A stretch of DNA of 36,434 nt from a bacterium (GCA_021373255.1 JAJFTD010000060.1:1-36434), one strand, 5' to 3'; counted from the stretch's first letter, positions 24,874-32,452 are shown. Made by a program: numbers and translations. The notes: generated by a model not told the origin, from the letters alone.

Positions 24874-26265
24874 TTAGCTATGAATAGCGCTCCCGTTTAC
24901 GTTAAGAGCGGCTTCTTTTGTTACTTCGGAAAGAGTTGGGTGCGCGTGGATGGCGTTGGCTATGGTCTCAATGGTCGCTTCTGACTCCATGCCGATTACT
25001 ACCTCGTGGATCATGTCCGTGACGTGCGGCCCTACCATGTGGCATCCCAGAACTTCGCCATACTTGGTATCAGTAATGAATTTCACTGTGCCTTCGGCTT
25101 CGCCGATACCCAGCGCTTTACCGTTTGCCCTGAATGAGAACTTGCCGACTTTGTAATCTATGCCCTGAGCCTTGGCAGCGTCTTCAGTGATACCTACTGA
25201 CGCAACCTCGGGGCTGGTGTATACCGCGGCAGGCAAAACATTGTATTTCATCTTGCTCGCGTGGCCCATGCAGTTCTCTGAGGCGATAACACCCTCTTCA
25301 CTTGCTTTGTGAGCAAGGAGCGCGCCACCTACAACATCACCGATGGCATAAACGCTGGAAATGTTTGTCTGCATGCGATCGTTTACTATTATCCGGCCGC
25401 GGTCCGTGGCAACGCCGATCTCTTCAAGACCCAGACCGGTAGAAACTGAACGACGCCCAACAGCCACAAGTATCTTCTCAGCCGATATCTTGCGCTCATT
25501 ACTACCATCCGCCGTAACAACCGTCGCGACCATCTCGCCGTTGGCTTGCTCCACCTTGGTAACCTTGTGCTCGTTAAGGATCTCGATACCGCTGCGCTTG
25601 AGTGACTTTGCCAACTCGTCGGCTATCTCGGAATCGTTCAAAGGCAGAATATGCGGCATAAGTTCGACTATTGTCACCTTGCAGCCGAACTTGTTGAACA
25701 TGAAGCCCCACTCCAGGCCGATGGCGCCAGCGCCGATTACGAGCATGCTCTTAGGCACATTGTCCGCACCAAGCGCACCATCGCTGTCCCACACATTTTC
25801 GCCGTCCAAACCGGGAATAGGGATCTTTGCAGGCTCGGAGCCGGTCGCGATAATTATGTTGCGCGCCTCAAAAGTCTCCTTGGAGCCGTCAGCCGCTGTT
25901 ACCTCAACAGAGTTCGCCGAAGCCAGCCGACCTGCGCCCTTGAACACCTTTATGCTGTTCTTCTTCATCAAGAAACCGACACCGCTCACCAGGGTCTTCA
26001 CGACCTTCTGCCTGTGTGCGATCACCGCGGCATAGTCCAGGCTCGCACCTGTCACCTTGACACCGAAGTTGTCGCTGCGGTTCAGCACCGTATCATAAAG
26101 CTCGGCACATGCCAGCATTGCCTTTGTCGGGATACAACCCCTGTTAAGGCAGACCCCACCGAGTTCGTCTTTTTCAACTATAGCGACTTTGCCCCCGAGC
26201 TGAGCCGCCTTTATTGCGGCTACATATCCCCCGGGGCCACCGCCAATAACTGCTACATCGTACAT
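24874..26265 (-). CDS. lpdA: Dihydrolipoyl dehydrogenase (E3)
   Basis: This FAD enzyme reoxidises the dihydrolipoyl groups of E2 and makes NADH. The 463-residue protein has the FAD motif VIGGGPGGYVAA (6-17), the redox disulfide Cys39/Cys44 in GGVCLNRGCIPTK, the NAD motif VIGAGAIGLEWG, SVYAIGDVVGGALLAHKASEEG, and the C-terminal active-site His in HAHPTLSE. The ATG at 26265 has AGGA upstream. It lies 319 bases after the E2 gene, a gap filled with repeats and hairpins, but in the same direction. With E1 and E2 it makes a complete 2-oxoacid (or acetoin) dehydrogenase set. Confidence 0.96.
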   Translation of the reverse strand: MYDVAVIGGGPGGYVAAIKAAQLGGKVAIVEKDELGGVCLNRGCIPTKAMLACAELYDTVLNRSDNFGVKVTGASLDYAAVIAHRQKVVKTLVSGVGFLMKKNSIKVFKGAGRLASANSVEVTAADGSKETFEARNIIIATGSEPAKIPIPGLDGENVWDSDGALGADNVPKSMLVIGAGAIGLEWGFMFNKFGCKVTIVELMPHILPLNDSEIADELAKSLKRSGIEILNEHKVTKVEQANGEMVATVVTADGSNERKISAEKILVAVGRRSVSTGLGLEEIGVATDRGRIIVNDRMQTNISSVYAIGDVVGGALLAHKASEEGVIASENCMGHASKMKYNVLPAAVYTSPEVASVGITEDAAKAQGIDYKVGKFSFRANGKALGIGEAEGTVKFITDTKYGEVLGCHMVGPHVTDMIHEVVIGMESEATIETIANAIHAHPTLSEVTKEAALNVNGSAIHS

Positions 26266-26276
26266 TTTGGTCCTCG

Positions 26277-26308
26277 TTTTGCGTTGCGCGTTAATGCGTT
26301 GTGCGTTG
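26277..26308. repeat. GCGTT-rich repeat (family A) upstream of E3
   Basis: TTTTGCGTTGCGCGTTAATG then CGTTGTGCGTTG. The core GCGTTGCGCGTTAATGCGTT is identical to that before rhaA (about 23109-23128). It begins about 12 bases upstream of the E3 start codon, next to the AGGA site. Confidence 0.85.
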
Positions 26309-26326
26309 ATTGATTCCGGTCACGGT

Positions 26327-26367
26327 GTGCGTCCGGCGGCTTCGGCAGCTTCGCAGTCCGAAGCAAC
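26327..26367. repeat. Repeat family B, copy 2
   Basis: This is the second copy of the 41-base element at 20201-20241 (40 of 41 identical), in the same orientation. The complementary arms GCTTCGG (26339-26345) and CCGAAGC (26358-26364) allow a hairpin. Confidence 0.9.
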
Positions 26368-26517
26368 ATACGTATTGTTATGCTGCAGGAACGACGCTGA
26401 TATATAACATCTGGTAATACAGCATCGTAAGTTCCCGCAGCTTACTAACCTTGTTCTGTATACGCACAGCGTGTTTCCTCTCCTGGGGGAGGGAGCACGT
26501 TGTGCAACTGCCAAGAT

Positions 26518-26573
26518 GGGTGGCGATCTCCGAATCGCCACCCTAAAGCCAAAGCCGGATCTCTGAATCCGGC
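26518..26573 (-). terminator. Two tandem hairpins after the E2 gene
   Basis: GGGTGGCGAT/ATCGCCACCC (26518-26527 with 26534-26543, loop CTCCGA) is followed by GCCGGAT/ATCCGGC (26554-26560 with 26567-26573, loop CTCTGA). Both are perfect and have nearly the same loop. They lie 12 bases beyond the E2 stop. The second recalls the stem at 890-920. No T-run is present, so mRNA stabilisation or partial termination is likely. Confidence 0.6.
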
Positions 26574-26584
26574 ACCACAGCCTA

Positions 26585-27931
26585 TTACACCAACAGCATC
26601 AACGGCGATTCTAGCTTGTTCTTGAGTTCCTGCAGGAACTTGGCCGCCGGAGCGCCGTCTACTATCCTGTGATCGAACGACAGGCAGAGGTTCATCATCG
26701 ATCGAATGACGATCTGGCCGTCCTTCACAACCGGCTTCTCAGCTATTCGGCAAACACCGAGAATAGCGGTCTGACCGGGTGTGATGATCGGATTGAACAC
26801 TTCGATGCCGAACGCGCCCAGATTGCTGATTGTGAATGTGCCACCTGCAAGATCAGCGCCTGTAATGGAGTTGCTGCGAGCTTTCTCAGCCAACTGTTTG
26901 GCTTCGATTGAAATCTCAGAAACGCTCTTCTTCTCAGCATCCTTTATGACCGGCACAATCAGCCCGTCATCCAGGGTAACCGCGAGGCCCATGTTCACGC
27001 TATCAAATAAGCGAATCTCATTGCCCTGAAGAGCAGAGTTGATCATTGGGTGGTTAAGCAGGGTGAGCGCAGCCGCCTTGACTATGAAGTCGGTGAACGT
27101 CACGCGCACACCGTATCTCTTCTCGAACTCGCCAACGATCTTCTTGCGAAGCTCAACAGCCTCGGTCATATCAACTTCAGTAGTAAGTGTGACATGCGGG
27201 GCAGTCTGCGCGCTCTTGGATACATTGTCAGCAATGCGCTTGCGCATACCGGCAAACGGAACAACCCTGGCCGAAGTCGACGCAGGTTGAGCCGCCGGAG
27301 CAGCGGCGCGAAGAACATCATCACGCACCACTCTGCCGCCGGTACCTGTCCCAGCCACATTGCGAAGATTAACACCCTCCACATCAGCAATCTTCGATGC
27401 GAGCGGTGTAGCCTTTACCGCGCCCTCAGCTATGTAAGCAAGGACATCTTTTTCCACAACTCTGCCTTCGGGACCGGTGCCGCGACCGGCGAGGTCACTC
27501 ACTTGAACACCGTTCTCCATAGCCACGCGCTTGGCTCTTGGGGATGCAAAGACTCTATTTACATCTGCCGTATCCTTGGAAACACTCGCAGCGGCAGCAG
27601 CCGGAACTACAGCGGGGGCTGCAACTTCCTTCGGCTGCTCCTGAGCCGGGGCTGAAGGTTGTCCACCTGAAAGCAGGCCATCAATCGACTCATCGGCGGT
27701 ACCGATGATCGCCACGGGTTCAAGGATCGGGATAGTATCATCCACCTTGGCAATAATCTTGCGTAGAATACCGGACTCGGGCGCTTCTACTTCCATGTTG
27801 ACCTTGTCAGTCATCACTTCGTACAGCGGCTCGCCGGCTGTGATAGTGTCGCCTTCTTGCTTAAACCATTTACTGATGGTGCCTTCTTCCATCGTCTGGC
27901 CAAGCATAGGCAGCGTAATTACGTTAGCCAT
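26585..27931 (-). CDS. Dihydrolipoamide acyltransferase (E2) with two peripheral-subunit-binding domains
   Basis: E2 is the core of 2-oxoacid dehydrogenase complexes and transfers the acyl group from lipoyl to CoA. The 448-residue protein has one lipoyl domain (1-80; Lys43 in EVMTDKVNMEVEAP is the lipoylation site), an Ala/Pro linker, and then two adjacent E3/E1-binding motifs: FASPRAKRVAMENGVQVSDL with GRGTGPEGRVVEKDV (about 128-167) and TPLASKIADVEGVNLRNVAG with GGRVVRDDV (about 174-207). The catalytic domain ends with SFDHRIVDG (His421, Asp425). Its ATG overlaps the stop of the preceding MDR gene (TAATG), so the two are translationally coupled. Substrate type (pyruvate, acetoin or branched-chain) cannot be fixed from these motifs. 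Confidence 0.95.
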   Translation of the reverse strand: MANVITLPMLGQTMEEGTISKWFKQEGDTITAGEPLYEVMTDKVNMEVEAPESGILRKIIAKVDDTIPILEPVAIIGTADESIDGLLSGGQPSAPAQEQPKEVAAPAVVPAAAAASVSKDTADVNRVFASPRAKRVAMENGVQVSDLAGRGTGPEGRVVEKDVLAYIAEGAVKATPLASKIADVEGVNLRNVAGTGTGGRVVRDDVLRAAAPAAQPASTSARVVPFAGMRKRIADNVSKSAQTAPHVTLTTEVDMTEAVELRKKIVGEFEKRYGVRVTFTDFIVKAAALTLLNHPMINSALQGNEIRLFDSVNMGLAVTLDDGLIVPVIKDAEKKSVSEISIEAKQLAEKARSNSITGADLAGGTFTISNLGAFGIEVFNPIITPGQTAILGVCRIAEKPVVKDGQIVIRSMMNLCLSFDHRIVDGAPAAKFLQELKNKLESPLMLLV

Positions 27932-29676
27932 TATTCTTCCCCTATTATTTCCAGCTTCAGCATCGTCCGCAAGAGTTCTGCTTCAGCTTCACGATTCCAG
28001 AACATACCGTCAGTCAACTTCGCCGCAACACTAGGCAGCACCTTCCCAATTTCGGGCACAGCGGTCAGCGCAAGGCCGCTAATCTGCGGGTAGATAACTA
28101 CCCTACCAGGGAACTTGCCTTCCTTAACGGCTTTCATACCATCCCATGAGGCTTCAATTCCGCCCACTGCGGCAACCGAGGTGTTTGTGGAAAGCTCGCC
28201 GGACTCAGCGGCACCCAGGGTGTCCTGCATGTCCGTGACTTTGGACCCGCTGCTTCCAACAAATCTGACGCCTTTTGCATAGACACCAGTGAGGTCAAGC
28301 GAAGCAATAGTGCCCGTTGGGACACCTGCAAATATGTTCATAAGACACTGTTCGCCCATCCACGGCACAGCCTGCTCGACCAGCTTAGCGACAGGTGCGA
28401 GAGCAACAATGTCATCAAAGCCCTTGCCTCCGGTGAACTCCTCAAGCAGTTTGTTGAACTCCTCGGGGCTGATCTCCATAGGATTCACCACCCGCAGGTC
28501 TACTCCTCGCCGCTCGGCTATGGGCATAAAGCGCTGCTTCACACTCTCAAGCCTGGCGGTATCAACGTCAGTGGCGAGGATTTTCATCGGACCGTTGGGG
28601 AGTTCCACCGCTCTCTGCAGGTGCATCTGCCCCATAGGGCCACCCGCACCTATAAACCACGCGCTGCCACCCTGCTTAAGTTCACTGGGAACTCGCGTCG
28701 GGCCGTAAGCATCGGCCAACTTGCCGGTGGTAGCGCCGAGGTAGGAGTGGTTTTGGTAATGGATCTTACCGATGTCCACTTTAATCGGCCGCGTCATGTT
28801 GCCATTAGAAAGTATGCTCAATACGGCATCTCGTCCAAGACACTCAGCGGCTTTCTCAACCACATCAGCATCTGATCCGAGGATCACAACATCATCAAAC
28901 AAGCCATACTTGGCGGATAGAGCATCGATATCGCCTGCACCGGCTGAAGTGACAAGATCAAACTTGCCCTGCCCTGCCAGAGTTTTCAACTCATCAGCCA
29001 GTTTGCCTGTAACTCCGCTTGCAATGACGGTCTTGGAGTCGATGTTCATACCGAACGTGAAGTCGCCTTCACCGCCCGCGTTGACTATCCACATCACCCC
29101 ACCGGGCTTTATCGATGTTCTTCGATTGATTCTGTAAGAGGCCACCACGCATGCCCACGGTTCGGCCAAAGCGGCTTCAGCGTAGCCCGTAGTGTTCTGC
29201 ACGGGGAGCAGGTAGCAGCCTTCATCGCCAGCAAGCACTTCCTGCCCGACAACCTGATACTGGGTCTGCGCGCCCGGCAGCGCATAGCCGAACGCCATGC
29301 TCTTGCCATTTACAAATACATCAGCCTGCACGATAAATCGCTGGCCGATACTAAACTTGCCTTTAAGGCTATCGCCCACACCCGCCACCGTGACAGCGGC
29401 CTCGTGGCCCAACGTCACAGGGTCAACAGTCAGGTCACGTCCGATGACTCTGGGGTGCTGGTTGCCCTGGTTGATTACTTTAATATCACTAAAACAAATA
29501 CCCACGGCGTCAATGCGGAGAAGGAGTTGATCGGGGCCATAAATTGGGAGCGGCTTCGTTTCGGGCTTGCCGTCGCGGCCGAGGTTCTCTACCCCAGCGC
29601 CGTAGAGATGCCAGGTGTATATCGTATCAGGCAGCTTGTGCGCTACCCGCTTGTAGCTCTGCATTATGTCACTCAA
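27931..29676 (-). CDS. Long MDR-family (zinc alcohol dehydrogenase-like) oxidoreductase with an inserted domain
   Basis: Residues 45-200 form a GroES-like catalytic domain (LLLRIDAVGICFSDIK with Cys61, LGHEAAVTVAGVG with Glu92, and AEPWACV). The expected nucleotide fold with WFIGAGGPMGQMHLQ begins only near residue 339. Between them lie about 140 residues (GGVMWIVNAGGEG to ELKQGG) with Rossmann-like alternation, so the protein is 581 residues against about 350-410 for common MDR enzymes. The C-terminal half includes FDDIVALAPVAKLVEQA. Overall it recalls L-sorbose-1-phosphate reductase-type MDRs. The start is TTG 29676, eight bases after AGGAG; an ATG four codons later is too far from that site. 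It is coupled to E2 by a TAATG overlap. Substrate unknown. Confidence 0.85.
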   Translation of the reverse strand: MSDIMQSYKRVAHKLPDTIYTWHLYGAGVENLGRDGKPETKPLPIYGPDQLLLRIDAVGICFSDIKVINQGNQHPRVIGRDLTVDPVTLGHEAAVTVAGVGDSLKGKFSIGQRFIVQADVFVNGKSMAFGYALPGAQTQYQVVGQEVLAGDEGCYLLPVQNTTGYAEAALAEPWACVVASYRINRRTSIKPGGVMWIVNAGGEGDFTFGMNIDSKTVIASGVTGKLADELKTLAGQGKFDLVTSAGAGDIDALSAKYGLFDDVVILGSDADVVEKAAECLGRDAVLSILSNGNMTRPIKVDIGKIHYQNHSYLGATTGKLADAYGPTRVPSELKQGGSAWFIGAGGPMGQMHLQRAVELPNGPMKILATDVDTARLESVKQRFMPIAERRGVDLRVVNPMEISPEEFNKLLEEFTGGKGFDDIVALAPVAKLVEQAVPWMGEQCLMNIFAGVPTGTIASLDLTGVYAKGVRFVGSSGSKVTDMQDTLGAAESGELSTNTSVAAVGGIEASWDGMKAVKEGKFPGRVVIYPQISGLALTAVPEIGKVLPSVAAKLTDGMFWNREAEAELLRTMLKLEIIGEE

Positions 29677-29704
29677 AAGTATCTCTCCTGTTAGATGAGG
29701 GGGA

Positions 29705-29734
29705 GATGGTCCGGGCCAATGCACCCGGACCATC
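29705..29734 (-). terminator. Perfect 11-bp hairpin between E1 and the MDR gene
   Basis: GATGGTCCGGG (29705-29715) and CCCGGACCATC (29724-29734) pair perfectly around an 8-nt loop, 24 bases past the E1 stop. No T-run follows on the minus strand. It may stabilise the E1 message or attenuate downstream transcription. Confidence 0.6.
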
Positions 29735-29757
29735 AGAAACAAAGCTATAATTGTACC

Positions 29758-31989
29758 TTACAGTAGTGACTTTACAGCTTTTATAATGTCATCGCGAGAA
29801 GGCACGGCAGCATCCTCAAGCGGTGCGCTCATCGGAATCGGAACATCCTTTGCAGCAACAACCGCAGGCGGAGCGTCGAAGTAGTCGAAGCACAGGGTGC
29901 CATCGGCAAACTTGTACTCACTTACCTGCCTTACGATCTCACCAGCAACACCGCAGCGGGTGAATGCTTCGGATACGCTGATCAGTCGGCCGGTCTTCTT
30001 AACAGACTGCGCGATGGTTTCCACATCCAGCGGAGCAAGGGTGCGCGGGTCGATAACCTCAACGCTTATGCCCTCTTTTTCCAACTCAAGTGCAGCATCC
30101 ATAGCAAAGTGCAGCATTCGAGAGTAGGCAACGATAGTAGCATCCTTGCCCTCTTTCTTCACGTCGGCAACACCCAGCGGAATGATATACTCTTCCTCCG
30201 GAACCGGGCCCATAACGCCGCTGTAGAGGACTTTGTGCTCGATAAAGATTACAGGATTGTCATCTCTGATGGCAGCCTTGAGAAGTCCCTTTGCATCATA
30301 AGGAGTAGACGGCATAACCAGGTAGAGACCAGGGATATGCATAAACCAGGACTCAAGACTCTCGGAGTGGTGAGCTGCGATACTTCGTCCAACGCCGCCC
30401 TCTGTTCTGAGCACGCACGGAACCTTGGTCTTGCCACCGAACATATAGCGGTTGTAGGCCATATTGTGCACGATCTGGTCAGACGCGATGGTTACGAAGT
30501 CCACATACATGATCTCAGGAATGGGCCTCAAACCTCTCATAGCCGCACCGGCAGCAGCACCTGCGATAGCCGCTTCTGAAATGGCTGTGTCCATAACTCG
30601 TGTCGGGCCGAACTCGTCCAGAAGTCCGCGTGTAGCAGCATAAGCGCCGCCATAAAGGCCAACATCCTCGCCCAAGATCACGACGCTCTCGTCGCGCTTC
30701 ATTTCCTCACGCTGAGCTTCTACAAGAGCCTGTCCGTAGGTAAGAATCCGCGTGCCATACTTTCCTTCAAACTGACCCTGTCCAGCCTTGTTCAACTTTG
30801 GCAAAGCGGACTTGGCAGCGCCACCGGACTGTTCGCGGAGGAATCCTCTAATATCGTCTTCAATCGCTTTGACCTTCGCAGCGATCGGCTTCTCTGCAGC
30901 CTTTTCAGCAGCCATCTTAGCCGGATCAGCATCAACATACACGCCGTCGAACAGCTCGCTGGCATCCGGCAGTGGGCTATCGGTCGCAAACTTTGTAGCC
31001 GCTTCGATGGTTGCAGTTGCCTTGTCGCGGATGGTGTCCATCTCGGCTTCGGTCATAATTCCGGCGTCAGCAAGTTTTCCACGGAGCACGACTATCGGGC
31101 AGCGCTCTTTCCATGCAGCTTCTTCTTCGCGAGTGCGGTAGATTCTCTGGTCGCTGATGGAGTGGCCGAACCACCTGTAGGTCTTGGCTTCAATCAAGGC
31201 CGGGCCAGCGCCCTTTCTTGCATTCTCAACGGCTTTCTTCACGGCTTCGCGAACAGCCAACACATCCATACCGTCAACGATCTCACCGGGGATACCGTAA
31301 GCGGCGGCACGGTCGACAACATGATCTACCTTTGAGGCCTGACCCGCTGCGTCTACGCACTTCTGATGATAAGGAACGGACATTCCGTAGAGGTTGTTCT
31401 CACAAACATATACAATCGGTAAGCCACAAAGGAGAGTAGCGCCCATATTAAGCGCCTCGTGGAAGCTGCCGGTGTTGGTAGAGCCGTCCCCGAAGAAGCA
31501 GAGGACAACATTATCAGTGCCCTTGAGCTTCTCAGCGAGCGCTGCGCCCGTGGCGATGGGGATGTTACCGCCGACGATACCAGTGGAACCAAGGTTGCCT
31601 TTTTGGACGTCTGCGATGTGCATCGATCCGCCGCGGCCCCTGCAATAACCGGTAGCCTTGCCCATAAGCTCGGCCATCATCTTGTTCCAGTGGTCTTGGC
31701 GATCTTTTTCAGTGTGGGCATGTTTGTCGCCGATAGCGCCGCAGTGGCCGTGCCCGCGATGGGTACTTGCGATTATGTCGTCTTCAGAGATAGCGGAGAC
31801 GGCGCCCACGGCAACTGCTTCCTCGCCTGCGTAGAGGTGGGACGCACCTTTAATAATACCGGCCTTGAGAAGTTCTGCAACTTTCTCTTCAAAGAACCGA
31901 ATCTCATACATCTGACGCAGGAAATCAGCAAGTTGATCCTTGCCGAGGTCGAGCCCCGCTTTCGGGGCCGCTTTGCTTGCGGTAGCCAT
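29758..31989 (-). CDS. Fused E1 alpha-beta subunit of a 2-oxoacid/acetoin dehydrogenase complex
   Basis: This thiamine-diphosphate enzyme performs the first, decarboxylating or cleaving, step. Residues 1-360 match E1 alpha: YEIRFFEEKVAELLKAG, SHLYAGEEAVAVGA, GRGGSMHI, and the ThDP/Mg motif from GDGSTNTGSFHEALN (GDG at 167-169) to ENN (197-199). A charged Ala/Lys linker (about 355-410) leads to E1 beta (411-743): YGQALVEAQREEM, ILGEDVGLYGGAY, DTAISEAAIAGAAAGAAMRG, RTEGGVGRSIAAHHSES, VEVIDPRTLAPLDVETI. The two chains are normally separate genes; the fusion is uninterrupted and in frame. The ATG at 31989 has GGAGGAG eight bases upstream. It is the first gene of the operon, behind the promoter at 32067-32095. 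Substrate assignment is open. Confidence 0.94.
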   Translation of the reverse strand: MATASKAAPKAGLDLGKDQLADFLRQMYEIRFFEEKVAELLKAGIIKGASHLYAGEEAVAVGAVSAISEDDIIASTHRGHGHCGAIGDKHAHTEKDRQDHWNKMMAELMGKATGYCRGRGGSMHIADVQKGNLGSTGIVGGNIPIATGAALAEKLKGTDNVVLCFFGDGSTNTGSFHEALNMGATLLCGLPIVYVCENNLYGMSVPYHQKCVDAAGQASKVDHVVDRAAAYGIPGEIVDGMDVLAVREAVKKAVENARKGAGPALIEAKTYRWFGHSISDQRIYRTREEEAAWKERCPIVVLRGKLADAGIMTEAEMDTIRDKATATIEAATKFATDSPLPDASELFDGVYVDADPAKMAAEKAAEKPIAAKVKAIEDDIRGFLREQSGGAAKSALPKLNKAGQGQFEGKYGTRILTYGQALVEAQREEMKRDESVVILGEDVGLYGGAYAATRGLLDEFGPTRVMDTAISEAAIAGAAAGAAMRGLRPIPEIMYVDFVTIASDQIVHNMAYNRYMFGGKTKVPCVLRTEGGVGRSIAAHHSESLESWFMHIPGLYLVMPSTPYDAKGLLKAAIRDDNPVIFIEHKVLYSGVMGPVPEEEYIIPLGVADVKKEGKDATIVAYSRMLHFAMDAALELEKEGISVEVIDPRTLAPLDVETIAQSVKKTGRLISVSEAFTRCGVAGEIVRQVSEYKFADGTLCFDYFDAPPAVVAAKDVPIPMSAPLEDAAVPSRDDIIKAVKSLL

Positions 31990-32029
31990 GTTTCTAACTC
32001 CTCCGTTTCCAATCTAGAAAAACGCTAAA

Positions 32030-32045
32030 TGTGCGATATTGTGCG
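32030..32045. promoter_or_regulatory. Operator candidate: two TGTGCG boxes in the E1 leader
   Basis: TGTGCG at 32030-32035 and again at 32040-32045 form a direct repeat with 10-base periodicity. They lie about 15-30 bases downstream of the predicted E1 transcription start. The same hexamer occurs three times in the promoter of the adjacent deoR-type gene. A palindrome GATCGTTCGATC (32053-32064) overlaps the predicted start site. Confidence 0.6.
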
Positions 32046-32066
32046 TATCACTGATCGTTCGATCGC

Positions 32067-32095
32067 ATGTTAGCACTAAATCGAGCACATGTCAA
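32067..32095 (-). promoter_or_regulatory. Promoter of the E1-E2-E3/deoxysugar operon
   Basis: On the minus strand TTGACA (32095-32090), a 17-base spacer and TAACAT (32072-32067) precede E1. The predicted start near 32060 gives a leader of about 70 bases that contains the TGTGCG boxes. Confidence 0.72.
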
Positions 32096-32423
32096 CTTGC
32101 AATTTCTGAAAAAAGTGGCATATCTGGATTTCCTGATTAATAATTGTGAGGTTCGCTCTTTCCCAGTCCCCGCAGGGGGACTTTGTGCTGTTGTTACCGT
32201 GACTTTAGTCGCCGGGCGTAATAACTCACTCTTGATGAGTACAATAGGGAATCTATAACCATTACGTTGTCCCCCTCACCCTAACCCTCTCCCGCCAGGG
32301 GAGAGGGAACTAGGTTAGCTGCTAACCTTTCCCAAATTCATAATTCATACCTCATAATTCACCTGCTCCTCCCCAAACTCTCCATTCTCAATTCTAAATT
32401 CTTAATTCAATTTCCCCCGTTCC
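32096..32423. other. Spacer between the divergent E1 and deoR promoters
   Basis: No gene is supported. The stretch holds the hairpin elements at 32271-32328 and then, to 32411, an AT-rich run with repeated AATTC-type words (CATAATTCATACCTCATAATTC, AATTCTAAATTCTTAATTC). The open frame at 32067-32258 has no Shine-Dalgarno and overlaps the E1 promoter. Confidence 0.6.
32271..32328. repeat. CCCTCACCCTAACCCTCTCCC hairpin element
   Basis: CCCTCTCCC (32285-32293) pairs with GGGAGAGGG (32299-32307) around GCCAG; the preceding bases read CCCCTCACCCTAA. A second small hairpin AGGTTAG/CTAACCT (32312-32318 with 32322-32328) follows. Elements of this wording are common intergenic repeats in many bacterial genomes. 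Here it sits between the divergent E1 and deoR promoters. Confidence 0.7.
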
Positions 32424-32452
32424 TTGACAAGCTTGCATAGTCGAGATATACT
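32424..32452 (+). promoter_or_regulatory. Promoter of the DeoR-type regulator gene
   Basis: Perfect TTGACA (32424-32429), 17 bases, TATACT (32447-32452). The predicted start near 32459 lies inside the TGTGCG palindrome, so a bound repressor would block initiation directly. Confidence 0.85.

Larger units (their letters stand above)
26266..26584. other. Repeat-filled 319-base spacer between E2 and E3
   Basis: No gene is supported here. From the E2 side it holds two tandem hairpins (26518-26573), a stretch without recognised elements, repeat family B copy 2 (26327-26367), and a family A repeat (26277-26308) that reaches the E3 Shine-Dalgarno. A 73-codon open frame across it is made of repeat and hairpin sequence. 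Confidence 0.75.

Noticed and set aside
25361-26313. Long plus-strand open frames of 220-224 codons antisense to the E3 gene
   Set aside because: The minus strand encodes a complete dihydrolipoyl dehydrogenase; the plus-strand frames have no family match, no good Shine-Dalgarno, and follow from codon bias of the real gene.
26320-26541. 73-codon minus-strand open frame between E2 and E3
   Set aside because: It consists of repeat B and hairpin sequence, so the frame is incidental.
29758-31989. Possible sequencing error fusing E1 alpha and beta genes
   Set aside because: The linker is long, in frame, charged and protein-like, with no remnant start or Shine-Dalgarno between the parts, so a true fusion is more likely.
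32067-32258. Small plus-strand open frame of 63 codons between E1 and deoR
   Set aside because: It begins inside the E1 promoter, lacks a Shine-Dalgarno, and has no recognisable features.
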